Part shown: piece by piece, positions 1 to 9,189 of the stretch
Numbering within the stretch: the first letter of the stretch is position 1
How the letters are laid out: every line of letters begins with the position of its first letter
Source of the DNA: Suillus spraguei
Taxonomy: Eukaryota > Basidiomycota > Agaricomycetes > Boletales > Suillaceae
Assembly: GCA_016800925.1 (NCBI GenBank)
Contig: JABCPU010000863.1
Location: 1 to 23,255 of the forward strand
Reading direction: 5' to 3'
Length of the DNA: 23,255 nucleotides
Program-made: the position numbers and the translations under genes
The notes under the pieces: generated by a model
Database searches by the model: none
What the model was told of the DNA's origin: nothing
Seen by the model: the letters and a program-made list of their open reading frames with translations, nothing else

Positions 1-171
1 TCTACATCCAGAATCAGAGCAATAGCAGGGAAATTTACCCTCAGTATTTTTATAGACAGTAATCTCTTGGTCATTGTATCTGAAAGTCTCAATGTCCTTC
101 AAGCATTTCTTGCTATGCTTGTTGTAATCCTTGGTGCTGAACTGAGTAGAGCAGTTAATGCAGGTAGGCAT
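1..171 (-). CDS. N-terminus of a zinc-finger protein, runs off the left edge
   Basis: The minus strand is open for 57 codons from an ATG at 171-169 to the window edge, without a stop. The peptide starts MPTCINCSTQF and has a CX2C pair (Cys4, Cys7), followed by His19 and Cys23, which is the spacing of a C2H2/C2HC finger. A second cysteine-rich patch begins with FPCYC near residue 47 and continues out of view. Two finger-like modules at the start of a protein are seen in fungal OrsD-like (DUF3505) proteins and in some transposon-encoded proteins of Agaricomycetes. I cannot tell which applies here. The start is chosen because it is the only ATG and immediately precedes the first finger. Function is unassigned. 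Confidence 0.55.
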   Translation of the reverse strand, partial: MPTCINCSTQFSTKDYNKHSKKCLKDIETFRYNDQEITVYKNTEGKFPCYCSDSGCR

Positions 172-559
172 GATAAGTGATCAGATAGATGATGGTGGTA
201 GTGAATGAAGGAGTATTTGATGATGATGTTGATGTGCAATTGTAGTGCCATGTTTGTGCTAAGCTGAATCTTATTTACAAATGGAGATACTTGCTTTATT
301 AGGAAAGTCTATGCTGTGTCATGTTATGATGACAACTCAGCTATTACTTTACATTTGGCTCACTGAGATGATATATTTTGAGGTTATGAGAACATATGGA
401 CTCTAACAAAGATAATAGCTATGATATTTGTGTTTCTTGGCAAGAATGAGTAAATTTACATCTGTAGTCATATCTGGCATGTTCTGTGGACAGACTCCTT
501 GATAAGTCATGTGATAGTTATGTTTGGCTATCTGAGGGTAAGTATATATGGATGCTGAT
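172..559. other. Intergenic stretch, no gene seen
   Basis: This AT-rich stretch has no long ORF or recognisable RNA. It would contain the 5' flank and promoter of the minus-strand zinc-finger gene. No clear TATA element or other site could be supported. Confidence 0.5.
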
Positions 560-627
560 TGCAACTATCTGTCATACTCTGAGTGCACACTCTATGTTGA
601 GCTATGCGCATTGGTGCGCACACTGTG

Positions 628-1885
628 TTTGGCTGTGTGCATTGGTGCGCACACTGTGATTGGCTGTGCACATTGGTGCGCACACTGTGATTGGCTGTGC
701 GCATTGGTTGTGTGCCACAATTGAGCGTACGTGTATGCTAATAAAGTCTAAAGTATGTCTTGGTTGGTGACATATCTGTCATATCATCAGTCTAGACTCT
801 TATTGGCTGTGCGCATTGGTTGTGTGCCACAATTTAGCATGCATGTATGCTAATAAAGTCTAAAGTATGTCTTGGTTGGTGACATATCTGTCATATCATC
901 AGTCTAGACTCTTATTGGCAGTGCGCACCAATGCGCACACTGTGATTGGCGGTGCGCACCAATGCGCACACTGTGATTGGCGGTGCGCACCAATGCGCAC
1001 ACTGTGATTGGCTGTGCGCATTGGTTGTGTGCCACAATTTAGCGTACGTGTATGCTAATAAAGTCTAAAGTATGTCTTGGTTGGTGACATATCTGTCATA
1101 TCATCAGTCTAGACTCTTATTGGCTGTGCGCATTGGTTGTGTGCCACAATTTAGCATGCATGTATGCTAATAAAGTCTAAAGTATGTCTTGGTTGGTGAC
1201 ATATCTGTCATATCATCAGTCTAGACTCTTATTGGCGGTGCGCACCAATGCGCACACTGTGATTGGCTGTGCGCATTGGTTGTGTGCCACAATTGAGCGT
1301 ACGTGTATGCTAATAAAGTCTAAAGTATGTCTTGGTTGGTGACATATCTGTCATATCATCAGTCTAGACTCTTATTGGCTGTGCGCATTGGTTGTGTGCC
1401 ACAATTTAGCATGCATGTATGCTAATAAAATCTAAAGTATGTCTTGGTTGGTGACATATCTGTCATATCATCAGTCTAGACTCTTATTGGCGGTGCGCAC
1501 CAATGCGCACACTGTGATTGGCTGTGCGCATTGGTTGTGTGCCACAATTTAGCATGCATGTATGCTAATAAAGTCTACAGTATGTCTTGGTTGGTGACAT
1601 ATCTGTCATATCATCAGTCTAGACTCTTATTGGCTGTGCGCATTGGTTGTGTGCCACAATTTAGCATGCATGTATGCTAATAAAATCTAAAGTATGTCTT
1701 GGTTGGTGACATATCTGTCATATCATCAGTCTAGACTCTTATTGGCGGTGCGCACCAATGCGCACACTGTGATTGGCTGTGCGCATTGGTTGTGTGCCAC
1801 AATTTAGCATGCATGTATGCTAATAAAGTCTAAAGTATGTCTTGGTTGGTGACATATCTGTCATATCATCAGTCCACACACTATT
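628..1885. repeat. Core of the array: 255-bp higher-order repeat (112+112+31)
   Basis: Measured starts of the 112-bp units are 690, 802, 1007, 1119, 1262, 1374, 1517, 1629 and 1772. Units of 31 bp start at 628, 659, 914, 945, 976, 1231, 1486 and 1741. From 1007 on, the order long-long-short repeats exactly every 255 bp (1007, 1262, 1517, 1772). In three of the four complete long pairs the first long unit carries a GCGTACGTGTATGC variant and the second a GCATGCATGTATGC variant. In the pair at 1517/1629 both carry the second form. The alternating variants show that the pair, not the monomer, was the unit amplified. Confidence 0.9.
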
Positions 1886-2021
1886 ATTAGCTGTGCGCAT
1901 TGGTCATGTGCCACAATTTAGCATACATGTATGCTAATAACATCTGGTGTCTGTCTTGGATTGTCACACCATCAGTCTACACACCTTGTTAGCTGTGTGC
2001 ATTGGTCATGTGCAGCAAATT

Positions 2022-2235
2022 AACATTGTATAGGTGGTCTATCATATTATATTGCTTGTCTTGCCAAGAACCGAGACACCGAGACAATACGTTTTCAGCC
2101 TAAGCAGTGAGACAGCTAACTAAGCTCTAACATTGTGTAGGTGGTCTGTCATATCATATTGCCTGTCTTGCCAAGAACCGAGACACCGAGACAATACGTT
2201 TTCAGCCTAAGCAGCGAGTCAGCTAACTAAGCTCT
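2022..2235 (+). repeat. Two tandem copies of a 107-bp segment inside the satellite array
   Basis: A segment beginning AACATTG(T) and containing CCGAGACACCGAGACAATACG-like sequence and CAGCTAACTAAGCTCTA occurs at 2022 and again at 2129, an offset of 107 bp with few differences. It is unrelated to the 112-bp monomer, so it is either an insertion into the array or a local duplication. The following GGGTTTGAACCC resembles a tRNA B box, but no matching A box lies at the right distance. Confidence 0.8.
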
Positions 2236-2884
2236 AGCTGGTGAGGGTGGGTTTGAACCCTAGCTCTAACTATGGTGGTTGACACTGATTGTATGTATTG
2301 GGTATCACAGTGTGCGCATTGATACGCATTGGTCACATGCCAAAATTTAACATACGTGTATGCTAATAAAGTCTATAGTCTATCTTTGGTTGGTGACATC
2401 TGTCATGCCATCACCACATACACACATATTGGCTGTGCGCATCAATGCGCATTGGTCATGGGCCACAATTTAACATACGTGTATGCTAATAAAGTCTAGA
2501 GTCTATCTTTAGTGGGTGACATATCTGTCATTCAACCAGTGCACACTCTCTGATTAGCTGTGCGCACTGGTGTGCACACTGTTGAATGTGCATTGGTCAT
2601 GTGCAACAATTTAACATACGCGTATGCTAATGAGATCACATCAATGCACATCAGTCATGTGCAATGATTTAACATATGTGCATGCTAATAAAGTCTGTCT
2701 TCTATCTCTTGTGACCACCACATTTGTCATGCACAATAGTGTGCACAAGCTTGTTGCCTGTGAGCATCAGTTTAACATACATGTATGCTAATGGAATCAG
2801 CAATCTGTCTTTGGATGGTATCATGCCTGTGAAATGCATCAGTGTGCATGCACTTGGTGACTGTGCACACACTCTCATTGCCCA

Positions 2885-2942
2885 TGCGCATCGATGCGAA
2901 TGCGAATGCGCATGCGAATGCGAATGCGACTGCGAATTCGCA
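2885..2942. repeat. GCGAAT-type hexamer repeat
   Basis: Short tandem GCGAAT/GCGCAT hexamers mark the right end of the satellite array. Translation gives alternating Cys-Glu on one strand and Ser-His or Arg-Ile on the other. These low-complexity frames explain the apparent ORF starts here and are not evidence for a gene. Confidence 0.8.
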
Positions 2943-2989
2943 TGCATCTTAGTCCTGCACCGCCCAGAGCATAAACATAAGTTGCGACT

Positions 2990-3128
2990 CTTAGACCAAA
3001 CCCTTGATCATACTCGGAACTCTTCCTTGTACTTTCTGACCTCGCTCTCCTTTGAGTGTTGTAGAACTTTCCAGCAGACCACCTGTGTCTTCTCACTATC
3101 ACTGGTGATACCATCCCAGTTCGTAACA
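2990..3128 (+). mobile_element. Truncated LTR fragment of the Gypsy family in this window
   Basis: This stretch matches the last 140 bp or so of the LTR at 14777-15253. It shares CTTAGAC, CCCTTGATC(A/G)TACTCGGAA, CCAGCAGACC and the terminal CATCCCAGTTCGTAACA. The 5' part of the LTR is missing and satellite-like or unrelated DNA lies there instead. It abuts the broken gene that starts at 3129 and accounts for the open frame that appears to extend that gene upstream. Confidence 0.8.
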
Positions 3129-4370
3129 ATCATTGAGTTGGCAAAATCTCAACATAGCATTGTTAATGACTCACGTTCTGTTGACATTGATACTCATGTC
3201 AACCTCAAATCCATAACTCTCCTCAGTGCACTCATTGAATCACTCCTCACCCCATTCATCAATACAACACTCTCATTGTCTGATCAAATTCAGTATCTCA
3301 GTCATTATGTGCATCTCACCTTCACCTTCTTCCATGCTCACCGGCATTCATTTATGTCATACCAACTCTATTATGACACTCAGACTGCAATCAAGAATGT
3401 CCTGTTCTGCTACACGAAGCAGCAGAACCTGGACCCAAATACTCTTTCCTACCTTGGAGATGTCAGGGATAATCCTCTTGAGATTCTTTTTGGATGCACT
3501 CATATGATCGGGGGACATAATTCAGCATGTTCCTATGCTCAAGCCATTGACCATCTGGGTGCTGCAAAGGACATTGATGACATGTTCAAACATCATCCTG
3601 ACCTTGATCTAGGTCACCACCGACTAGAACTCACACAACATGAAGGAGTTGATCATATCAATCATGAGATCTGGCAGGGTGATATAATTGTGGGCCAATG
3701 TGATCTTCCTGTAGCATGGCACATGGGTGCTGAAGCTGCTCTCTCAATCCTTTCAATGTCCAAGATTGATCCAGCTCACTATTCATTTACCGAATTTTTC
3801 AACAACTCCATCATTGACATGCTGCATCCGTTTGGGCAGAACAAATACCTCAGTATCACCACAGAAGAGGAGTTTGAGGATGTCAGTCACATACCAGAGC
3901 TTCCTCCTCCCAATCCAATCACTCCAGCCTTGCAGCACCTAGAGACGGTATCAGCACCAGCAGAAGATCATGAGATAAGAGTGTATAGAGATTTGCTGGA
4001 AGGAGATGAGGAGGAACTCATGCTAACATTCCAGGAGGCATTGATTGATGAATCCCCTGCTAATGAACCTTCTGCTGCATCTTCTAGCCAACTCCTCACT
4101 GCAGATCCTCTGGCCCCTCCATTGCCACAGGGCCCTGGAATACACCCAGAAGATTATTTGCTGTATAACGGATACTGGATCCATAAGAAAACTATTTGCA
4201 GACTCATGGTCAACAAAGACTTTGTCTCAAAGTCCCTCAATTTATTGGAGCGTATTATACAAAAGTCGACAAATGCATTAATATATCTGCAGGTCATATC
4301 ACAGACCATAACTTGTTTTTGGTGGGGGATATCTTCCTCATGCTCATTCAGTGTAGAGACTTAAGTCTCT
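3129..4370 (+). pseudogene. 5' portion of a broken dispersed-family gene, transposase-like
   Basis: One frame is open from the LTR fragment to about 4255. It reads through VNLKSITLLSALIESLL, FMSYQLYYDTQTAIKNVLF, then DNPLEILFGCTHMIGGHNS and a predicted acidic linker near 3880-4060. The D-x-LE-x-LFG...GG-x-N block resembles the conserved C-terminal block of P-element/THAP9-type transposases (family knowledge; the match to this copy is my reading). A frameshift near 4255 moves the continuation (VDKCINISAGHITDHNLFLV) to another frame. After DIFLMLIQCRDLSL the family pattern stops near 4370 and resumes only at about 5895. I recall closely related, often repeated genes in Agaricomycetes. Their function is unknown to me. 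The true 5' end is missing or replaced by the LTR fragment. Confidence 0.6.
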
Positions 4371-4573
4371 GTGGCTGCATAGGAGGCACATTCACAAGAT
4401 TCCAACAGTATCACATTCCACCATCTGCTATCCAACTCCCATTATGTCTACTGTCAATTCTGCATAGGCGCACAACTTTCCCACACAAGGTGCTGCATTC
4501 CCACGTGTGCACCTTGCATGCACTCTGTCATGTTACATTGCGCACCATCCAGGAGTATCTGTCCATTGTCCAT
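4371..4573. other. Left part of a 1.5-kb insertion, nothing recognised
   Basis: This stretch separates the two halves of the broken gene. It holds no recognisable domain. Its last bases, 4569-4573 (TCCAT), are the left copy of the target-site duplication of the solo LTR that follows. Confidence 0.5.
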
Positions 4574-4872
4574 TGTTACGAACTGGGGTGGCGTCACCAG
4601 CGACAGTGAAAAGACACAAACAGTCTGCTGGGAAGTTCTACAATGTCCAGAGAAGGACAAGGTGAAAGTACAAGGAACGCGTTCTGAGTACTATCAAGGG
4701 TTCAGCCTCAAAGATAAGTCTAAGAGGTTCTACAAGAATAGAGACTAAGGCTAAGGAGTTCTTAGACTTAGAGACAATTCAAGACGACTAAAGATTGGAG
4801 ATCTTTAGCGAAGAGGAATCCAGGTAAAACCCAGTAAGATTAAAGTAAGAAATCTACTACAAGTACACTGTG

Positions 4873-4880
4873 CTTATATA
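4873..4880 (-). promoter_or_regulatory. TATA box in the solo LTR
   Basis: TATATAAG on the minus strand. The same position in the LTRs at 14777 and 17148 holds TATTTAAG, so the motif is conserved across three copies and fits the promoter at the U3/R boundary of an LTR. Confidence 0.6.
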
Positions 4881-4983
4881 GGTATGTATGTGCACACAGA
4901 CCAGGTAACCATGAGAATATAACTGCATATCCTAATGTATCATACAAGCGTGTTGAGATGCATGAGTCAGAGATAAAGACATG

Positions 4984-5009
4984 GGTTTAGCATACACATA
5001 TGCTAAACC
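4984..5009. repeat. Perfect 11-bp inverted repeat in the solo LTR
   Basis: Arms GGTTTAGCATA and TATGCTAAACC are separated by 4 bp. A second inverted repeat, GACATCACATGA (5044-5055) against TCATGTGATGTC (5075-5086), lies just downstream. Both fall in the extra segment absent from the other two LTR copies. Confidence 0.8.
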
Positions 5010-5180
5010 GGTTAAGTTCGAGAACAGAGTCATGGGGAGTCATGACATCACATGATATGACGTACCAGTTGTAGTCATGTGATGTCTGATGGAAGTGGAA
5101 GTGTCCGAGCAATAAGCTCCATATCACATGATATACAAGAATAGGAAGGAAAATGAATAGAGGCACGTACGACTGTAACA

Positions 5181-5894
5181 TCCATCCAGTTCCTTGGTGC
5201 ATCCCTTTCCATTTATTTTCTATATCAGATCATGCTTGGCATCATACAATTATTATTTTCATTATGGTCCCTTACTTACTTCACTTACATACATGGAGCG
5301 CTCCCTTTTCGGCTCCAAGTTCTGGAGGCGCACTTAGAGCGCCATGCTTGTTTGTATATAGGCATGTAGCTCCCATTTTTGAATATCTATCTATCCATCA
5401 CAAGTTAGTTCTGTGCTATGCATGTATCTGTCATTGTGAGCCCTAGCAGCAGTTATAGCTAGTGGCAATATCAGTATTTGTCTATTGTCCGTCTATTGTC
5501 CATCTATTGTCTGTCTATTGTCTTTCTATTGTCCGCCTATTGTCCACTTATCATCCATCAATTTTTCGTCTTTGTCTCAGTTCACATCCTAACGCCATCT
5601 TTCTGCCTCTACCAACCTGCACGCTTCACATGATATCTTCCCATGCTTTGCGCTACTGTTGCCTTTATTTTCCCATGCACGCCTTTATTGCCTTTCAACT
5701 AGGGTTGATCAGCTCACTCTGTGGATCTTGCTTTCCTTGCTTCCCTTAAGGGCCGAACATATTGCACAGCAATATTTCGACCAACATTTAGAGAGTTAGC
5801 CTTCAGCTTGCTTTCTTAGCTTTGCCTTACTAGCAGAGTTTGTTGATTGTCAGTAGAAGAGGTGCCTCTGAGCATCCAAATCTTCTCACCTTCA
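5181..5894. other. Right part of the insertion, no gene recognised
   Basis: Starts with the right target-site duplication TCCAT (5181-5185). The remainder is pyrimidine-rich on the plus strand and has no convincing coding frame. An 11-bp minisatellite lies at 5481-5546. The family gene resumes at about 5895. Confidence 0.5.
5481..5546 (+). repeat. 11-bp minisatellite, six units
   Basis: Six head-to-tail copies of TCTATTGTC(C/T)N, followed by a degenerate seventh. Similar words (CTGTCCATTGTCCAT) occur just left of the solo LTR at 4558-4573, so the LTR may have inserted into related sequence. Confidence 0.85.
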
Positions 5895-7259
5895 TTGGTC
5901 TAATCGCACACTATCTATTGGTGTTCTTCAGTCTACTACTGCAAGCCTCAATGGTGTCACTTGTACATCAATCAATGGAGTCATGAAGGCAACACGAACT
6001 ACCTCAAAGATCACCAAACAACTGTTAATCCTGGTCCCAACCCACCCATTACCTGACATCTCTCAATCATTCCTATGGGACAGTGGATATGTTACAGCTC
6101 ATTCACTTATCCAGGGGATATCTGAGTCTATGGAGCACATTATCATTGTCACTGTCCCTGGTTCTCTTGTCAAACCCATTAATCCTGAGGCCACCTTCAT
6201 ATGCTTACATGACGACATAACAGTGATGAGTTCGCTCAGGTGAATGGTGGTCAAAATACTTGGCAGGTTCCATGGGATGTCATGCAAGCTGCATGTGACA
6301 TACTGTGGGCAAAAGCAGTGGAATTGAAGATAGCAGTGAAGTCCATTGCTGCCATCACTCCATCAGATCCGAGAACTTTTCCATATTGTCTGTCTGATGG
6401 TAAGCTTTGTATCTTTATGTACATGTGCTCTTGCTAATGATTTTTAGGTACTCCTGCCATTGTTTTGCTTGAGGCTAGTGCTCAACTTACAGTATCTGAA
6501 GGTGGGTGCATTACCATGTGTCCGCTATATGAAACAAACATATCTGACATGTGCAATCACATGGGCCTGCATATCTTGCAGTCATTAAGCAACATACCTG
6601 AGGAACCTCCTTTGAAGGAGCTGGTACATTTTTTTATTTGTTAAACTACAGTATTTACATTGATATGTTCAAACAAGGTTGGTGTCAGTTATCCTTGCAG
6701 CTTCTGTGGCCATTCTGGAATGCCTGAATGCACAATTATGATTGTCATGCCAAACAATGTGGCACCCACCTGGACAACAGCTTGTATGTACAAGCATACA
6801 TTCAGGTACAGGTCTGCAGATGTGGGATCAAAAACCACACCATGTTGCAATGTCCACCTGAAATGCAAACTCTGTCACCCGGTACTCCCTCTTGAGCCTG
6901 GCAAGACATCCTGAAAGAGCACTGTAGTCTCTGTTGATGCTGTCTGGCATTACAACATGCCAGAGCACATCTTGAGTGAGCATGAGGAGTATTCAATGCC
7001 TGGACATAGGGAGGCCAGGGTTGCTTTGCCTGCAAGTATACTGAGGGCGATGAGTTTGACAGAGCTTGAGCAGAAGGCTGCTCGCATACCTAAGGATCAC
7101 TGGAAGCCATTGTATCAAGATGCAGAGAAGGAGAATATCCCAGCCTCAAGCTCCCGTCGGTCCAAATGCCCAGCAATGGCTCCTGCTGCATCTATGCCTG
7201 CCAAGCATGTTCGTGTGGCTACTCAAGCTCTTCATACTGCCCATATGTTAGTTGTTTGA
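5895..7259 (+). pseudogene. 3' portion of the broken dispersed-family gene, zinc-binding C-terminus
   Basis: Coding resumes with RTLSIGVLQSTTASLNGV and runs through FLWDSGYVTAHSL and VTVPGSLVKPINPEATFI. A 1-base frameshift near 6220 shifts it into DEFAQVNGGQNTWQVP. An intron (donor GTAAGC after LSDG, acceptor TTTTTAG near 6446) leads to GTPAIVLLEASAQL and a Cys/His patch. A second intron (GTACAT...CAAACAAG, about 6625-6677) leads to YPCSFCGHSGMPEC, further Cys pairs (CCNVHLKCKLC) and the tail ending at the TGA at 7257-7259. One in-frame TGA after EPGKTS (6912-6914) looks like a CGA-to-TGA change. The CX2C pairs suggest zinc binding. It is the same gene as 3129-4370 by order and style. It is not translatable as it stands. 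Confidence 0.6.
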
Positions 7260-7900
7260 TTATTCCATTCACTCATTATCGTACTTGTGATGCTTTGCTT
7301 GCTATCATTTGCTGTTTCGTCTGTTCTATGATCAAAGTCATTGACTTGAAACAATCTGACTAAGCTACCACATTTGGTCAAATTAACGTGACCATAACGC
7401 TGTCACGGTAGGGGTAACTTACGCCAGCTCCATCAATTTCCCACACCTCTTGCATAACATATGTAAAATCTCGCCTCCCAAGTCCAAAAACCGGCGTTTA
7501 CACAAGTCATATCCGAACTGACGGGGAGAGCTTTCAACTTTCAAGCACTTTTCTACTAATTCTCTACCAGTATCCAAGCTATATCCATATGAGGTGGTCA
7601 AGTCCAGAACCAGACCTTGAATATAAATTTAGTGATCCTTCCCAGCCTTGAATGCTAGACCAATAGTTTCCCCCTTCCGGTTTAACCAGACAACTCAGAC
7701 TGGCCAGCATCCGCGCTCTCCCAAGACATGGGATGTCGATCTTCAAGTTGCCTACCCTGAATTGTGAGTAACAGCTAGTCACTGAACTGGTCTAGTGCTT
7801 ATCACCCTCATCCTCGCAGGCCACAAAACGATGATCCTCAAGTCGCAGAGCACAATAGCATCGACGCTGACGAACAGCCCAACAACATACCTTTTGATAT
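7260..7900. other. No gene supported
   Basis: Short open frames occur on both strands, but none has a recognisable motif or credible splice structure. Confidence 0.4.
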
Positions 7901-8242
7901 ATGTCCGAGCTTCCACAACAGCTGGCAGCAGGGGATGGACATCACCAAGATGAAGTGCACGTTACCTTGTACCAGCAGCAGGTCGAGGCTCATCAAGATT
8001 ACGTGACGAAATTCCATACCACCCGTGCAGTTCTCTACCTGTGGAGCGCTGCTCAACTTACATTCTGTCCATGAACTCTTCCGCTTTGTAGACGATGCTC
8101 ATGGGAGTGCTCGCAACAAGGCTCCCTTCGACATTTATCCGCTCGCATAGACGAAGACACTTGTGCGGTGTGGTTCAGGGTTACTAAAGGTACATATGAT
8201 GATCTTACACATGTCACTGTAGAACCAGAATCACCTGCATGA
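7901..8242 (+). pseudogene. Unrecognised coding relic with one internal stop
   Basis: Reading from the ATG at 7901 gives 57 codons (MSELPQQLAAGDGHH...) to a TGA at 8072-8074. The same frame then stays open for another 55 codons, through IDEDTCAVWFRVTKGTYDDL, to a TGA at 8240-8242. Composition is that of a soluble, acidic protein. I recognise no domain. It could be a relic with one nonsense change, or two exons of a gene with unseen introns. Neighbouring gene relics make decay more likely. Confidence 0.3.
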
Positions 8243-9189
8243 TTGTCTTCTTCAATCACTTATATATTGTAATAGCCTGAGTAGTACGATACTTTTGATA
8301 ACTTTTACATACAGTTTCATTCCTTAAGAATTTCAGGCCCAGTATTGTGTCAGTGACACTGGTAGTATAACTTGAACGTGCGGGAAAAGCCGGCTTGAGA
8401 AAATTTACTTGTCTGCATTCAAATGGGACCAAGTCATTGTCCGACTCGGTGTTTGTTCGTCGATTGGCACGATACAAGTACTATACTCATGGCATTATCT
8501 GATACCGATCCTTTCACCTTCAAGCTCGACATGTATGCAAGCAGGTCCTTCAGTTTCTTGAGAAGGAGTGTCGATGAGAGTTTACGGTGAGCATCCATCG
8601 TCAAGCCGACAGTGTGTCTGTCATTTGATCTCGCTTTTCAGGAGATCTTTCGTGTTGGACCAGAAGAACACGCAGCACTAGAACAATTTTCGAATATCTT
8701 GGCTTGAAATCCGGGTGAGTTCTTGCTCGAGTCACTTAGACTCCAGGCTTATGAGATGCCGCAACTTGAACGTCTGAATGACAGGACAACTTGAAGATAT
8801 TTTCGAGTGCTTTTTCATTTTCATTTTCATTTTCATTTATGTTTTTTTCTTTCTTAGGTTTCCCTTGTATTTCTGCTACTCTGTCATAACTATATGGCTA
8901 GATCCTGCACCATCAATCTGTTACGGTGTACCTTTGATAGAGCCCTTGATAACTGAGGTCTCTTTCTTGGTATGTTCTGCTCTTGTAGTGGTATCACTTA
9001 TGTACAGTCAGTTTTTACAGTGATTTGTCTGTCGCATATGACAGTTCTTTTGATCGGCCTCGACTGGTCTAGCCCAGAGTCGGTATTTCACTTGTTTGTT
9101 TCATTAACACAAATACTCGCGCAATTCAGGATGCTGCAAATTGGTTTGCGATCACGGTGACTGGAGACCACTAGCCCCCTAAGAGATAT
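8243..9189. other. No gene supported; short TTTTCA repeat at 8811-8840
   Basis: Contains about four TTTTCA units at 8811-8840. Short plus-strand peptides such as DTDPFTFKLDMYASRSFSF near 8500 end at a possible GTGAGC donor, suggesting further exon relics, but nothing could be assigned. The N-terminal ankyrin/RCC1 part of the Btb3-like gene would be expected here and is not recognisable. Confidence 0.4.

Larger units (their letters stand above)
560..2880. repeat. Satellite array, about 2.3 kb
   Basis: Head-to-tail copies of a monomer of about 112 bp that contains an ATTGGCTGTGCGCATTGG block, a GCCACAATTTA block, a palindrome-like GCATGCATGTATGC block followed by TAATAAAGTCT, and a TTGGTTGGTGACATATCTG block. 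Copies are nearly identical between 690 and 1885 and become progressively divergent to the right (starts near 1886, 1990, 2300, 2428, 2550, 2640 and 2760). At the left edge only 31-bp units occur. Homogenised centre and decayed edges are the usual pattern of arrays that turn over by unequal exchange. No coding function is seen. Confidence 0.9.
4574..5180 (-). mobile_element. Solo LTR of the Ty3/Gypsy family, 607 bp
   Basis: The element starts TGTTACGAACTGGGG and ends ACGACTGTAACA, with TG...CA termini. It is flanked by a perfect 5-bp direct repeat, TCCAT at 4569-4573 and 5181-5185, so both edges are exact. No internal retroelement sequence is present, so it is a solo LTR left by LTR-LTR recombination. 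Orientation is set by the in-window Gypsy 3' LTR: the sense strand is minus. A TATA box, TATATAAG, lies on the minus strand at 4873-4880, at the place where the other two LTRs have TATTTAAG. It is about 130 bp longer than the other two LTRs because of extra sequence around 4973-5108 with two inverted repeats. Confidence 0.92.

Noticed and set aside
628..2700. A CRISPR-like array of repeats and spacers
   Set aside because: The units are contiguous 112-bp and 31-bp repeats without unique spacers, and the genome is eukaryotic in character.
2724..4364. A single 546-codon plus-strand ORF taken as one gene
   Set aside because: Its first 135 codons lie over satellite DNA, a hexamer repeat and an LTR fragment. 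Only the part from 3129 resembles a protein family.
5983..6243. A separate small gene starting at ATG 5983
   Set aside because: The frame is open upstream to about 5895 with family-like sequence and continues after a frameshift, so the ATG is internal to the broken family gene.
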